This document shows positions 15,188-22,523 of a stretch of 45,745 nucleotides of DNA, piece by piece. The stretch is from Thermoleophilaceae bacterium. GTDB lineage: Bacteria; Actinomycetota; Thermoleophilia; Solirubrobacterales; Thermoleophilaceae. The stretch is from contig JAICJV010000015.1 of NCBI GenBank assembly GCA_025928265.1, positions 1 through 45,745 on the forward strand. Reading direction: 5' to 3'. Numbering within the stretch: position 1 is the stretch's first letter; every line of letters begins with the position of its first letter. A model generated the notes under the pieces. It saw only the letters and a program-made list of their open reading frames with translations. It searched no databases and was not told where the DNA came from. A program made the position numbers and the translations under genes.

Positions 15188-16444
15188 ATGAAGATCATCA
15201 ATCTCGTGGCCGCCGCGGCCACCGCGGCGGTACTCGCCGGCGCGTCCGCAGCGCTCGCGAACGTGCCCTACGCCAACATCGGGTCGCCGGACGGCGCGCT
15301 GACCACCGTGGCGGTGGGCGACGAGCTGAGCTGCCAGATCCAGCACATCGACGACGGCACCGGCGCGTTCTATCCGCCGAGCGCGGTGCCCGGCGACTGC
15401 GGCACGTTTCTGGCGACCGGCGGGCATCTCTACGCCCCCGACTTCGCGTCGCACACCAGCAGCGCCGCGCGGTCGAACATCACCCCCTACACGGCGTTCA
15501 CGCCCGTCAGCCAGTCGCCGACGAGCGGCACCGGTACGCAGGGCGACCCGTTCCGCGTGGTCACCCAGGTCGACGCCGGAAGCACCGGGCTCCACATCAC
15601 CCAGACCGACTCGTACGTGAAGGGCGAGGAGGCCGTGCGCACCGACATCAAGGTGACGAACGACGGCGACGCCGCCCAGAGCGCCGTGCTCTACCGCGCC
15701 GCGGACTGCTACCTCGGCACCGACGACGGCTACGGCTACCTCAACGCCGCGGCCGGTGCCATCGCCTGCGCCCAGAACCCGAACAACGAGCCGGCGGCTC
15801 GGATCCAGCAGTTCTACCCCGTCACCGGCGGCAACCACTGGAGCGAGAGCAACTACAGCGGCATCTGGAGCCAGATCCGCGACATGGGCGACTTCGACGA
15901 CGACTGCTCGCTGTGCGCGACCCAGATCGACAACGGCGCCGGCATCTCGTGGACCGTCGACGTTCCCGCCCACGGCTCGGTGACGAAGTCGCTGTACCTG
16001 TCGTCGTCGCCGACGGGCCAGGTCGGCCCCCCGCCGAGCGGCCAGGAGCAGCAGCCGGCGGGCCAGCAGACCACCCCGCCGCAGACGACCGCCGACCAGG
16101 ACGTGGACCTCACGGTGGACACGCCGAAGGTGTGCATCGCCCGCAAGGCCCGCGCCCGCATCACCTCGACCCGCAAGCACAAGCTGTCGAAGGACCGCTT
16201 CGGGTTCGTGCGCCGCGTGAAGATCGTGAAGGTCGACTTCTACATCGACGGCCGGCGCAAGCTGACCGACAAGAAGGCGGCGTTCAAGGCGGTGCTGGCG
16301 ATGGACGGCATGGACGCGACCAAGCCGCACGAACTGAAGGCGCGCGTCACCCTCCAGCCGCTCCGCCAGCGCGGCAAGCAGGTCCTCGTGGGCAAGCGTT
16401 TCACCCGGACCCTGACCACGTCCCTGAAGGTCTGCGGCTCGTAG
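15188..16444 (+). CDS. Secreted protein of unknown function with C-terminal surface-type module
   Basis: A 418-residue exported protein. ATG 15188 has GGAG six bases upstream and opens a clean Sec signal peptide (MKIINLVAAAATAAVLAGASAALA, predicted cleavage after ALA-N). The mature N-terminal ~270 residues are beta-rich, with cysteines at several positions (ELSCQI, GDCGTF, ADCYLG, DDCSLCATQ). A Pro/Gln/Thr linker (GQEQQPAGQQTTPPQTT) follows. The C-terminal ~100 residues have a basic beta-sandwich pattern (VKIVKVDFYIDGRRKLTDKK, then HELKARVTL) ending in a Cys. This last module resembles the C-terminal module of the protease at 2276. It is divergent from the LuxR regulator and closed by a 12-bp terminator. 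The function is unknown. Confidence 0.8.
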   Translation: MKIINLVAAAATAAVLAGASAALANVPYANIGSPDGALTTVAVGDELSCQIQHIDDGTGAFYPPSAVPGDCGTFLATGGHLYAPDFASHTSSAARSNITPYTAFTPVSQSPTSGTGTQGDPFRVVTQVDAGSTGLHITQTDSYVKGEEAVRTDIKVTNDGDAAQSAVLYRAADCYLGTDDGYGYLNAAAGAIACAQNPNNEPAARIQQFYPVTGGNHWSESNYSGIWSQIRDMGDFDDDCSLCATQIDNGAGISWTVDVPAHGSVTKSLYLSSSPTGQVGPPPSGQEQQPAGQQTTPPQTTADQDVDLTVDTPKVCIARKARARITSTRKHKLSKDRFGFVRRVKIVKVDFYIDGRRKLTDKKAAFKAVLAMDGMDATKPHELKARVTLQPLRQRGKQVLVGKRFTRTLTTSLKVCGS

Positions 16445-16465
16445 TCACCCGCCGCAGGTGAGTCG

Positions 16466-16498
16466 CCCGCCCGCCGCGCGAGACGTGCGGCGGGCGGG
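16466..16498 (+). terminator. Perfect 12-bp stem terminator
   Basis: CCCGCCCGCCGC (16466-16477) pairs perfectly with GCGGCGGGCGGG (16487-16498) around a 9-nt loop, 22 nt after the secreted-protein stop. It ends 14 nt before the gamma-glutamyltransferase start. Confidence 0.8.
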
Positions 16499-16512
16499 AT
16501 AGCCTGCGCCCT

Positions 16513-18036
16513 ATGCGAGGCGTCGTGGCAGCAGGCCATCCGCTCACGGCGCAGGCCGGCGCCGACGTGCTTCGCGCGGGCGGGAACGCCGTCGACGCCG
16601 CGGTGGCCGCGGTCCTCATGTCGTTCGCCACGGAGTCGCCGCTCACGGGTCCCGGGGCAGGTGGCTTCATGCTGGTCCACACCGCGGACGGCGCCGACCA
16701 CCTGCTCGATTTCTTCGTCGCGGCGCCCGGAAGGGGGCTGAGCGACCCGCAGCCGGCGGCGCTCGAGCCGATCCCGGTGGAGTTCTCCGCCGAGGCGATC
16801 CAGGTGTTCAACATCGGACCGTCGTCGTGCGGCGTCTACGGGACGCCGCGCGGCCTGGCCGAGGCCCTCGAGCGGTTCGGCACGGCGTCGCTGGCGGACC
16901 TGGTGGAAGCGCCCGCACGCATCGCGCGCGAGGGCGCCGCGCTCACCCGCATCCAGGCCTACCTCGTCCGCATCCTCGGGCCGATCCTCGCCTCGCGTCC
17001 CGAGGGCAAGGCGATCTACGCGCCGCACGGTCGCCTGCTCCAGGAGGGCGAGACGATCAGGAACCCGGACCTCGCCGACCTGCTCGACCGGATGGGGAGC
17101 GAGGGGCCGGACTTCCTGTACGAGGGCGACGTGGCGGCCGCGATCAGCGACCACGTGCTCGAGCGCGGCGGCCTCGTCACGCGCGAGGACCTGGCGAGCT
17201 ATCAGCCGGTCGAGCGCGAGCCCGCGCACGCTCACTACCAGGGCGTCGACGTGCTCACCAACCCGCCGCCGTCGTCCGGCGGGATCCTGATCGCCTACGC
17301 ACTTCACCTGCTCGAGCGGCTCGGGCGCCCCGGCGATCTCCGCGCGCTCGTGGAGGTCATGGACAGCACCAACCGCTCGCGCAGCGAGGACTTCGCGCGC
17401 GGCCTCCACCGCGAGGGCTACCTCGAGGCGTTCCTCGCGCACGAGGAGCTCGAGAAGCACGCGCTCGACATAGGCTCGCGGCTCGGCTCCACCACGCACG
17501 TCGCGGTGCTGGACGACCAGGGTGGTTGCGCGAGCGTGACGTGCTCGAACGGGTCGTGCTCCGGCGTGATCGTGCCGGGCACCGGCGTGCACATGAACAA
17601 CATGCTGGGCGAGGAGGACCTGAACCCGCTCGGCTTCCACCGCCACGAGCCGGGTGTGCGGATCCCGAGCATGATGGCCCCGACCGTGGTGCTGCGCGAC
17701 GGCGCGCCGGAGATCGCGCTCGGGTCGGCCGGATCGAACCGGATCCGCTCCGCGATCCTGCAGACCATCCTCCGTGTGGTGGACGAGCGGCTGCCCGCGC
17801 AGCAGGCGGTGGAGGCGCCGCGCGTGCACTTCGAGTCGGGCGTGGTGGAGGCGGAGCCGGGAATCGACGAAGCGGGGCTTGCCGCTCTGGAGGCCGACGG
17901 CTGGCGCGTTCAGCGCTGGGCCGAGCGCAACCTGTACTTCGGCGGGGTGCAGGCTGTAGCGCGCGACCCGGTGAGTGGCGCGCTCAGCGGCGGCGGTGAT
18001 CCGCGTCGTGGCGGATCGGCCGTCCTCGTCGAGTAG
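16513..18036 (+). CDS. Gamma-glutamyltransferase family protein, cytoplasmic
   Basis: A 507-residue Ntn-hydrolase. The typical GGT start GVVAAGHPLTAQAGADVLRAGGNAVDAAVAA is present. The autoprocessing site reads GSTTHVAVLD, with T327 the expected nucleophile of the small subunit. The C-terminal signature IPSMMAPTVVLRDG and the oxyanion region ALGSAGSNRIRSAI also fit. There is no signal peptide, so the enzyme is cytoplasmic, unlike periplasmic E. coli GGT; many actinobacterial GGT-like acylases share this. The substrate may be glutathione-like or mycothiol-derived gamma-glutamyl compounds, or another N-acyl amide. It stands between a terminator and a hairpin-rich leader of the next gene, so it is probably monocistronic. 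Confidence 0.92.
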   Translation: MRGVVAAGHPLTAQAGADVLRAGGNAVDAAVAAVLMSFATESPLTGPGAGGFMLVHTADGADHLLDFFVAAPGRGLSDPQPAALEPIPVEFSAEAIQVFNIGPSSCGVYGTPRGLAEALERFGTASLADLVEAPARIAREGAALTRIQAYLVRILGPILASRPEGKAIYAPHGRLLQEGETIRNPDLADLLDRMGSEGPDFLYEGDVAAAISDHVLERGGLVTREDLASYQPVEREPAHAHYQGVDVLTNPPPSSGGILIAYALHLLERLGRPGDLRALVEVMDSTNRSRSEDFARGLHREGYLEAFLAHEELEKHALDIGSRLGSTTHVAVLDDQGGCASVTCSNGSCSGVIVPGTGVHMNNMLGEEDLNPLGFHRHEPGVRIPSMMAPTVVLRDGAPEIALGSAGSNRIRSAILQTILRVVDERLPAQQAVEAPRVHFESGVVEAEPGIDEAGLAALEADGWRVQRWAERNLYFGGVQAVARDPVSGALSGGGDPRRGGSAVLVE

Positions 18037-18041
18037 GACCC

Positions 18042-18094
18042 GAAGATCGTTCCGCCGAGGGATTCGCTCGGAGCGGTTCCGAGCGACCATCTTC
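18042..18094 (+). promoter_or_regulatory. Nested hairpin between GGT and flavoprotein gene
   Basis: CGCTCGGA (18065-18072) pairs with TCCGAGCG (18078-18085) around a 5-nt loop. It is enclosed by GAAGAT (18042-18047) pairing with ATCTTC (18089-18094). It starts six bases after the GGT stop and ends eight before the next ATG, so it may be a terminator, a structured leader, or both. Confidence 0.5.
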
Positions 18095-18101
18095 TGAGCT
18101 C

Positions 18102-19025
18102 ATGAGTACTGATCTTCGAGACGTGGTGATTGTCGGCGGCGGGCCTGCGGGCCTGAGCGCAGCGCTCGTGCTCGGACGGGCGCGCCGCCGGGTGCTGGTG
18201 GTGGACGCCGGGCGTCCCGCCAACCGCGTCTCGCGGGTGGTCGGCGGCCTCCTCGGCCACAGCGACTCGCCGGCTGCGCTGCGCCGCAATGGCCTGCGCC
18301 AGCTGCGCGAGCTGCCGACCGTCGACGTGATCGAGGGCGAGGCGCTCGACGCCAAGCTCGAGGACGGCGGCGTGTCGGTCGCCGTCGCCCGCCCGAGTGG
18401 CGTATGGAACCTGCGCGCACGCGCACTGCTGCTCGCGAACGGCCTGAACTACGAGCCGCCCGCGATCCCCGGAGCGGAGTCGCTGTGGGGCCGCTCGGTC
18501 TTCCACTGCGCGTTCTGCGACGGCTGGGAGGTGGCCGACCGGCCCATCGCGATGCACGCGCGCGGCGCAAGCGGCGCCCGCCTCGCGCTGCTCCTGCGCG
18601 GCTGGAGCGATGACGTGCTGCTGTGCACCGACGGGCCCGACGAGCTGTCCGACGACGATCGCGAGCGCCTGGCGGCCGCGGGCGTCCGCATCCGCACCGA
18701 GCGGGTCGCGCGGCTCGAGTCGCGGCGCCGCAGGCTCACCCAGATCGTGTTCGAGGAAGGCGAGCCGGAGGCGCGCGACGCGCTGTTCGTCCGGCCGCGC
18801 CGCACGCAGCCGAGCGAGATCGCGGAGCGGCTGGGCATCGAGCTGGACGACCACGAGCTGATCCCCGCCGACCAGAGCGGCCGTACCGAGCTGCCGGGCG
18901 TCTACGTGGCGGGCGACGCCTCCGCTGAGGTGCGCTCGGTGGCGATCGCGATCGGCAGCGGCTCGCGCGTGGGCATCGCCATGGCGGCCGACCTCATCGT
19001 CGACCGGCTCGCGACGCACGCTTGA
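18102..19025 (+). CDS. Thioredoxin reductase-like FAD-dependent oxidoreductase
   Basis: A 307-residue two-domain flavoprotein. The FAD-binding GGGPAGLSAALVLGRA is at the N terminus, the redox motif CAFC (in VFHCAFCDGWE) sits near residue 140 as in TrxR (CATC), and the second FAD motif GVYVAGDAS lies near the C terminus. The NADPH-binding region is unusual. Where TrxR has GGGxSAxE and HRRxxxR, this protein has ARGASGARLALLLRG and LLCTDG. It may therefore use another reductant or act as a disulfide oxidase, like GliT/HlmI-type relatives. The gene overlaps the 3' end of the convergent tusA-like gene by 32 bp, next to a DsrE-like gene. Roles in thiol or sulfur handling fit, but this is inference. 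Confidence 0.88.
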   Translation: MSTDLRDVVIVGGGPAGLSAALVLGRARRRVLVVDAGRPANRVSRVVGGLLGHSDSPAALRRNGLRQLRELPTVDVIEGEALDAKLEDGGVSVAVARPSGVWNLRARALLLANGLNYEPPAIPGAESLWGRSVFHCAFCDGWEVADRPIAMHARGASGARLALLLRGWSDDVLLCTDGPDELSDDDRERLAAAGVRIRTERVARLESRRRRLTQIVFEEGEPEARDALFVRPRRTQPSEIAERLGIELDDHELIPADQSGRTELPGVYVAGDASAEVRSVAIAIGSGSRVGIAMAADLIVDRLATHA

Positions 19026-19230
19026 CGAGCGAGTACTCGGTCCAGCCGCCGCAGTCGCGCTCGTCGTAGACGTGCCCCTCGTCCTCGGCCCAGGCCCCGA
19101 GGTCGATCGTGGCCTCGGGGTCGGTCGCCAGCACGGTGAGGATCTCGCCATCGCGGAGGTCGGCCATCCGGCGCTTCGCCATCGCGAGCGGGAGCGGGCA
19201 CAGCAGGCCGCGAGCATCGACGATCGTCAC
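18994..19230 (-). CDS. TusA/SirA-family sulfur carrier protein
   Basis: A 78-residue protein, the normal TusA length. It starts at GTG 19230 (VTIVDARGLLCPLPL), placing the signature CPLP at residues 11-14; the Cys carries persulfide sulfur in this family. The rest matches the fold: AMAKRRMADLRDGEILTVLATDPEATIDLGAWAEDEGH. TusA relays sulfur to tRNA thiolation, molybdopterin synthesis or dissimilatory pathways. It is head-to-head with a DsrE-like gene, with only nine bases between the two GTG starts, and it ends inside the 3' end of the flavoprotein gene. Its promoter must lie within the dsrE-like coding region. Confidence 0.9.
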   Translation of the reverse strand: MTIVDARGLLCPLPLAMAKRRMADLRDGEILTVLATDPEATIDLGAWAEDEGHVYDERDCGGWTEYSLVKRASRAGRR

Positions 19231-19245
19231 AATCGCAGTGTGACG
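19225..19245. promoter_or_regulatory. Inverted repeat spanning both start codons of divergent tusA- and dsrE-like genes
   Basis: CGTCACA (19225-19231) and TGTGACG (19239-19245) are perfect inverted arms separated by seven bases, and both GTG start codons lie inside the arms. The symmetry partly follows from both proteins starting GTG-ACG. A protein bound here could block both genes at once. Confidence 0.4.
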
Positions 19246-19599
19246 CCCGCGCCCGCGCCCGCCCTTGCCGCCATTCTCGCCACGGGCGAGCCGGAGCGGC
19301 TGTACTCCGGCCTCTCCGTGCTCGTGTCGAAGGCGGCCGACGGCGACCGCTGCCTCGGCCTCGCCACGTTCCGCTCGCTCGAGCTGCTGCTGGGCGCGCC
19401 GCCCCCGGGTCGCAGCGAGCGCTTCGACCGCTCGCTCGGCGAGCTGATCGCCGCGGCCCTGGAGCTCGAGCCGCTCGAGATCTACGCGTGCAGCGCGTCG
19501 GTCCAGGAGCTGGGCGTCGACGGCGAGCCGCTGGGAGGCGTCATGTCCACGCCGAGGTTCCTGCGCGCGGCGCGCGGCGCGGAGCTGATCTTCGTATGA
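19240..19599 (+). CDS. DsrE-like protein
   Basis: A 119-residue protein starting at GTG 19240. The pattern is that of DsrE/DsrF-like proteins: a first helix-strand unit (ERLYSGLSVLVSKAADGDRCLGLATFRSLELLLG), a middle variable stretch, then LEIYACSASVQELGVD with a conserved cysteine, and GVMSTPRFLRAARGAELIFV at the end. DsrE-like proteins partner with TusA in sulfur transfer (TusBCD, DsrEFH), which fits the head-to-head TusA gene. The stop overlaps the start of the following lipoprotein gene (ATGA), so those two are translationally coupled. The Cys in YACS is the candidate persulfide site. Confidence 0.78.
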   Translation: MTPAPAPALAAILATGEPERLYSGLSVLVSKAADGDRCLGLATFRSLELLLGAPPPGRSERFDRSLGELIAAALELEPLEIYACSASVQELGVDGEPLGGVMSTPRFLRAARGAELIFV

Positions 19600-19997
19600 G
19601 GCTGATGGCAGCGGCGCTGGTGGTCGTCGCGGCCGCGCTCATCGGCTGCGGCGGCTCGGCCGGCGACCTGATCGCGATCTCCACGACCGGTGGCGGGAGT
19701 CCGCATGCGCGCTACGTGGTGACCGGCGACGGGCTCGCGTCGTGCAACGGGGGGAAGGACAAGACGCTGTCGAGCCAGACCGTGCTCGACGCGCGCGAGG
19801 TCGAGCGGGAGCTGACCGACTACGCCGAGAAGCGCTCGAGCTTCATGAACGGCCCGGCGGGCGCGCGCCGCTACGTGGCGTCGACCAAGGACGGGATCGT
19901 GACCTGGGCCGAGGGCGCCAGAAGCGCACCGCCCGTGATCGCCAAGGCGATCCTGCTGACGCAGAACATCAAGAGCGAGGTCTGCCCGGGAGGGTGA
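19596..19997 (+). CDS. Small putative lipoprotein
   Basis: A 133-residue protein with a lipoprotein signal: MRLMAAALVVVAAALIGCGG, where Cys18 would be lipidated. The mature part starts with a short Gly/Ser stretch, then a compact domain with two cysteines (LASCNGGKDKTL and SEVCPGG at the very end) that could form a disulfide. I do not recognise a family. ATG 19596 overlaps the stop of the dsrE-like gene, which places it in the same transcript. It may be a surface component whose expression follows the sulfur-carrier gene; its function is unknown. Confidence 0.75.
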   Translation: MRLMAAALVVVAAALIGCGGSAGDLIAISTTGGGSPHARYVVTGDGLASCNGGKDKTLSSQTVLDAREVERELTDYAEKRSSFMNGPAGARRYVASTKDGIVTWAEGARSAPPVIAKAILLTQNIKSEVCPGG

Positions 19998-20072
19998 CGA
20001 GATCGGAGCCCCGACCCGAACGCTGAGCCCGCTCGGTGCAGGCCGCGCACGGGGGGAACGAGATCGTCTTGG

Positions 20073-20693
20073 CTAACGCCTCAAGTGGCCGTTCGACTTC
20101 GCCACCTCGGCCGAGCGTTCGCTGTCGTCGAGACGTTGCACCGTGGTCCGGAACAGGTCGGCCACCATCCGGAGCCGCTCGTCCTCCGACACCGTCTCCA
20201 GCAGCCGCTGCTTCTCGGACAGGTCGAACTCGATCGTGCCGGCCATCCCGAAGGCGTCGAGCTCGGCGAGCGTCTCGTCGTCGGGGCGCTCGTCGGTGAC
20301 CCGCTCGACGAGATCGGCGTAGCGCTCGTGCGCGTCGGCGGCGAGGGCGGGCTCGCCCGGCCCGCCGTCGAGGTCGAGCAGCTCCACGTCGCCCGCCGGA
20401 TACGGCAGGTCGTCGACGCGGCGGTCGAGCCGGAACGGCCGTCCGCCGGTCACGAGGATGTTCATCCGCCCGTCCTCGAAGCGGTCGAGCACCTGCGTCA
20501 CGCGGGCCGTGCAGCCGGTGTCGTGGAGCCGCTCGTCCGACAGCCAGACGATGCCGAACTCGGAATCGGCGTCGAGGCACTGCCCGATCATCAGCTTGTA
20601 GCGCTCCTCGAAGATGTGGAGCTGAAGGAGCTCGCTGGGCAGGAGCACGACGCCGAGGGGAAACAGCGGAAACGCCTGCAGGGACTCGCCCAT
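20073..20693 (-). CDS. Lon-N (substrate-binding) domain protein
   Basis: A 206-residue protein made of the Lon protease N-terminal domain alone. It opens QAFPLFPLGVVLLPSELLQLHIFEERYKLMI, the hallmark start of this family, continues FGIVWLSDERLHDTGCTARVTQVLDRFEDGRMNILVTGG, and ends in a helical bundle. No AAA+ or Ser-Lys protease domain follows, so it is not Lon itself. Stand-alone Lon-N proteins are common in actinobacteria; their role is not settled, with substrate or adaptor binding proposed. It lies 16 bp downstream of the methyltransferase gene at 20710 on the same strand and is probably cotranscribed. Confidence 0.9.
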   Translation of the reverse strand: MGESLQAFPLFPLGVVLLPSELLQLHIFEERYKLMIGQCLDADSEFGIVWLSDERLHDTGCTARVTQVLDRFEDGRMNILVTGGRPFRLDRRVDDLPYPAGDVELLDLDGGPGEPALAADAHERYADLVERVTDERPDDETLAELDAFGMAGTIEFDLSEKQRLLETVSEDERLRMVADLFRTTVQRLDDSERSAEVAKSNGHLRR

Positions 20694-20709
20694 GAGGCGA
20701 ACCCTACGC

Positions 20710-21672
20710 TCAGCGTGCGGCGGCGACCGTGCTCGTCTGAGGAACCGGCTCGGCCGGCGCTGCGTCGATCGGCACCGTGGCCGACACGAGCAGGTTGTAG
20801 AAGATCGCCGGCGGCAGGGCGGGCTCGAGCACCCGGTCGTCGAGCGCTTTCAGCGCGATATAGCCGCGGTAGGCGTACTGGAACCAGAGCGACGGGATCT
20901 GACGCGCCTCGGCGGTCGACTCGAGCGTGCGGTTGGCCCATCCGAACCAGCCCGCCACCAGTTCCTCGCCGCTCACGCGCACGGCGTCGAAGCCGGCGCG
21001 GCGCGCGAAATCCTGGAGCTGCGCCGGTGTGAACGCGTGGACGTCCACGACGTGCTCGAGCCCGTGCTCGACGGCCTCGCCCTCGTCCCACTGCTCCACG
21101 CGCCGGCCGACGCCGAGCATCCGCCGCCAGTAGGGCGACAGCGCGAGCGCGGCGCGCTTCGGCAGCGCGGCAAGGCGGTCGCCGTGGCGCGACGGCTCGC
21201 CGCAGAAGGCGATCTGGCCGCCTGGCCGGAGCACCCGGCGGAACTCGCTGAAGGCGGTGTCGAGATCCGGGATGTGGTGCAGGATCGCGTGGCCGAAGAC
21301 GAGGTCGAACGAGTCGTCCGGGAAGGGCAGCCGCTCGGCATCGGTGCAGACCGTCTCCACGTCGATGCCCAGCCGTCCGGCGGTCCCCGACAGCGCGTCG
21401 AGCATTCCCTGGGAGATGTCGGTGCAGGTGAGCTCCCCGATCAGCCCCGCGCGCTTGAGGTTGAGCGAGAAGTAGCCGGTGCCGGCGCCGATCTCGAGCG
21501 CGCGGTCGTAGCGAGGGATCGGACTGCCGAGCGCCTTGCGGAGCTTCGCCACCACGAGTCGCTGGCCGTGGCCCTCGTAGGAGATCCCCCACTTGGCGTC
21601 GTATTCCGCCGCGGCGACGTCGTGGTAGCGGGTATTGACGTCTCGGATCTGTTCCGCGCTCGGCGCCGGCAT
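20710..21672 (-). CDS. Class I SAM-dependent methyltransferase
   Basis: A 320-residue methyltransferase. Motif I reads ALEIGAGTGYFSLNL, the acidic ribose-binding residue follows in LTCTDIS, and motif IV/post-motif reads FDLVFGHAILHHIPDLDTAFSEFRRVLRPGGQIAFCGEPS. The C-terminal ~150 residues form an extra helical domain of unknown use. A TATAGT box on the minus strand (21686-21681) lies eight bases before the ATG, so the mRNA is probably leaderless. It is divergent from the second methyltransferase at 21750, with only ~77 bp between them. Proximity to the GH57/GT4 operon makes a role in sugar or lipid methylation possible, but the substrate cannot be read from sequence. Confidence 0.88.
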   Translation of the reverse strand: MPAPSAEQIRDVNTRYHDVAAAEYDAKWGISYEGHGQRLVVAKLRKALGSPIPRYDRALEIGAGTGYFSLNLKRAGLIGELTCTDISQGMLDALSGTAGRLGIDVETVCTDAERLPFPDDSFDLVFGHAILHHIPDLDTAFSEFRRVLRPGGQIAFCGEPSRHGDRLAALPKRAALALSPYWRRMLGVGRRVEQWDEGEAVEHGLEHVVDVHAFTPAQLQDFARRAGFDAVRVSGEELVAGWFGWANRTLESTAEARQIPSLWFQYAYRGYIALKALDDRVLEPALPPAIFYNLLVSATVPIDAAPAEPVPQTSTVAAAR

Positions 21673-21680
21673 GCGCGCGC

Positions 21681-21686
21681 ACTATA
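21681..21686 (-). promoter_or_regulatory. -10 box for the minus-strand methyltransferase
   Basis: TATAGT on the minus strand, eight bases before the ATG at 21672, predicts a leaderless or near-leaderless transcript. A -35 element is not obvious. Confidence 0.5.
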
Positions 21687-21733
21687 CCTGCGAAACACAG
21701 GCGTACATCACTCTTCGGACACGGGTGGGCACG

Positions 21734-21739
21734 TATACT
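21734..21739 (+). promoter_or_regulatory. -10 box for the methyltransferase-GH57-GT4 operon
   Basis: TATACT lies 10 bases before TTG 21750 and 16 before GTG 21756, again without a Shine-Dalgarno. It is paired with the opposing -10 box at 21681-21686, so the two methyltransferase genes probably share a control region. Confidence 0.5.
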
Positions 21740-21749
21740 CGCCCGCCGC

Positions 21750-22523
21750 TTGTCGGTGCTCCGCGAGACCACTCAGCAGAACCAGCCGGACGGCGTTCCG
21801 GCGCTCTCCCTGACGGGCGAGCGCACGCTCCCCGACGTTCCCGCCGAGAACTACTGGTACCGCCGCCATCTGGTGGTCTACCGCTGGATCGCCGAGCGCT
21901 GCCGCGGCCTCGACGTGGTCGACATGGCCTGCGGCGAGGGCTACGGGACGGCGGTGCTGGCGGAGCGCGCGACGCGGGTGACCGGCGTCGACGCCAACCC
22001 CGACGCGCATGAGCACGCGCGCCTGAAGTACACGCGCCCGGGGGTGCGTTTCGTGCGCGATCTCGTGGAGTCGTACGACGAGCCGTGCGACGCCGTCGTG
22101 TTCCTCCAGACGATCGAGCACGTGCAGAACCCCGCCGAGATCCTCGAGCACTTCAAGTCGATGCTGAGACCAGGCGGGGTGGCATACGTGACCACGCCGA
22201 ACGTGCTCACGCTGGCCCCGGACGGCGCGGAGAAGTCCGGGAATCCGTGGCACGTGAAGGAGTACCGCGCCGAGGAGTTCCGTGAGCTGTGCGAGTCGGT
22301 GTTCGGCAGCGTCGAGGTGCTCGGCCTCTTCCACGCGCGCAAGCTGCGTCTGCACGAACTGGCGATCGAGCGCGGCTGGGACGACCTGCACCCGCGCCTC
22401 GGCATCACCGATCCGTTCTACGAGTGGTTCACGCCGGCGATCTCCGAACGCGATTTCGTACTGAGAGGCGGCGGCGATCGCGACCTCGACCGCGCGCTCG
22501 ACTTCCTGGCGGTGCTGCGATGA
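21750..22523 (+). CDS. SAM-dependent methyltransferase, Rv3030-like by context
   Basis: A 257-residue class I methyltransferase. Motif I is VVDMACGEGYGTAVLAERA, followed by VTGVDANPDAHEHAR, and then FLQTIEHVQNPAEILEHFKSMLRPGGVAYVTTPN. The start is TTG 21750 or GTG 21756; the upstream TATACT box allows either as a leaderless start. It overlaps the GH57 gene by ATGA, which in turn abuts the GT4 gene. The order methyltransferase, GH57, GT4 is that of mycobacterial Rv3030-Rv3031-Rv3032, where the methyltransferase is assigned to 6-O-methylation of glucose in methylglucose lipopolysaccharide. The same reaction is plausible here, but it rests on synteny and family, not on a diagnostic residue. Confidence 0.85.
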   Translation: MSVLRETTQQNQPDGVPALSLTGERTLPDVPAENYWYRRHLVVYRWIAERCRGLDVVDMACGEGYGTAVLAERATRVTGVDANPDAHEHARLKYTRPGVRFVRDLVESYDEPCDAVVFLQTIEHVQNPAEILEHFKSMLRPGGVAYVTTPNVLTLAPDGAEKSGNPWHVKEYRAEEFRELCESVFGSVEVLGLFHARKLRLHELAIERGWDDLHPRLGITDPFYEWFTPAISERDFVLRGGGDRDLDRALDFLAVLR

